Source of the DNA: Chitinophagaceae bacterium
GTDB lineage: Bacteria > Bacteroidota > Bacteroidia > Chitinophagales > Chitinophagaceae
Reading direction: 5' to 3'
NCBI GenBank assembly: GCA_025362915.1
Contig: JANYEU010000039.1
Coordinates: 1 to 6,027 of the forward strand
Length of the DNA: 6,027 nt
Part shown: positions 5,949 through 6,027 of the stretch, piece by piece
How the letters are laid out: each line of letters opens with the position of its first letter
How positions within the stretch are numbered: the first letter of the stretch is position 1
Notes under the pieces: model-generated
The model's database searches: none
The model's input: the letters and a program-made list of their open reading frames with translations, nothing else
What the model was told of the DNA's origin: nothing
Position numbers and translations under genes: made by a program

Positions 5949-6027
5949 GGGAATGTAATTTAAACTGTGTCAATTGCAATTGGGGCTTTCGCCCCCTTTC
6001 CTTCTTTTAGGGCCATGGCCCTAAAAG
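5949..6027. mobile_element. Right-hand insertion sequence end (possibly IS256-like), cut by the window end
   Basis: This is the exact reverse complement of 21-99. The unique sequence ends at 5948 and the element tip GGGAATG starts at 5949, followed by TGTGTCAATTGCAATTGGGG and the palindromic block. The window stops 12 bases past the palindrome centre (6015/6016). The element body would continue to the right. The 9 bases beside this tip (GTAAGAAAG, 5940-5948) do not match those beside the left tip (AAAAGGTGT, 100-108). This fits two independent insertions better than one element spanning the whole window, which should show its target duplication outside its own ends. Confidence 0.6.

Overview
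The window looks like a chromosomal segment from a member of the Bacteroidota, probably of the Chitinophagaceae/Sphingobacteriia type. This is inferred from four things: an AT-rich background, starts with little or no Shine-Dalgarno sequence, a small exported beta-rich protein of a kind I associate with that group, and intergenic arrays built on AAGTCGA-like heptamers. No rRNA, tRNA or CRISPR was seen.

Layout. The two ends (1-99 and 5949-6027) carry a perfect 79-bp inverted repeat (21-99 against 5949-6027). It starts at its inner edge with GGGAATG, contains TGTGTCAATTGCAATTGGGG, and leads outward into a 58-bp perfect palindrome, seen whole at 4-61 and cut by the window end on the right. I read these as the outer ends of two copies of one insertion sequence, possibly IS256-like, with their bodies outside the window. 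The window is then the single-copy DNA between them. Next to each IS end lies decayed sequence: a possible broken minus-strand reading frame at 117-419, and a clearer frameshifted ATP-grasp-type gene at 5541-5943.

Between them are four intact genes, all on the minus strand and read right to left. They are a small secreted protein of unknown function (4901-5335, with its own terminator at 4819-4862), SerA (3438-4676), a TPR-AAA ATPase (1976-3340) and a TPR membrane protein (635-1882). The last three are separated by gaps of 93 and 97 bp. Each gap is almost filled by an imperfect hairpin whose arms are phased at 7 bp.

How they work together. SerA makes phosphohydroxypyruvate for serine synthesis and has no obvious functional link to its neighbours. 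The other two may be a pair: a soluble single-ring AAA ATPase with an N-terminal TPR region and a Vps4/katanin-like pore loop, beside a protein with a TPR domain and about six membrane spans. A membrane-linked remodelling or unfolding machine is a reasonable but untested idea. The best candidates for something undescribed are this pair, the heptamer hairpins and the palindromic IS ends.
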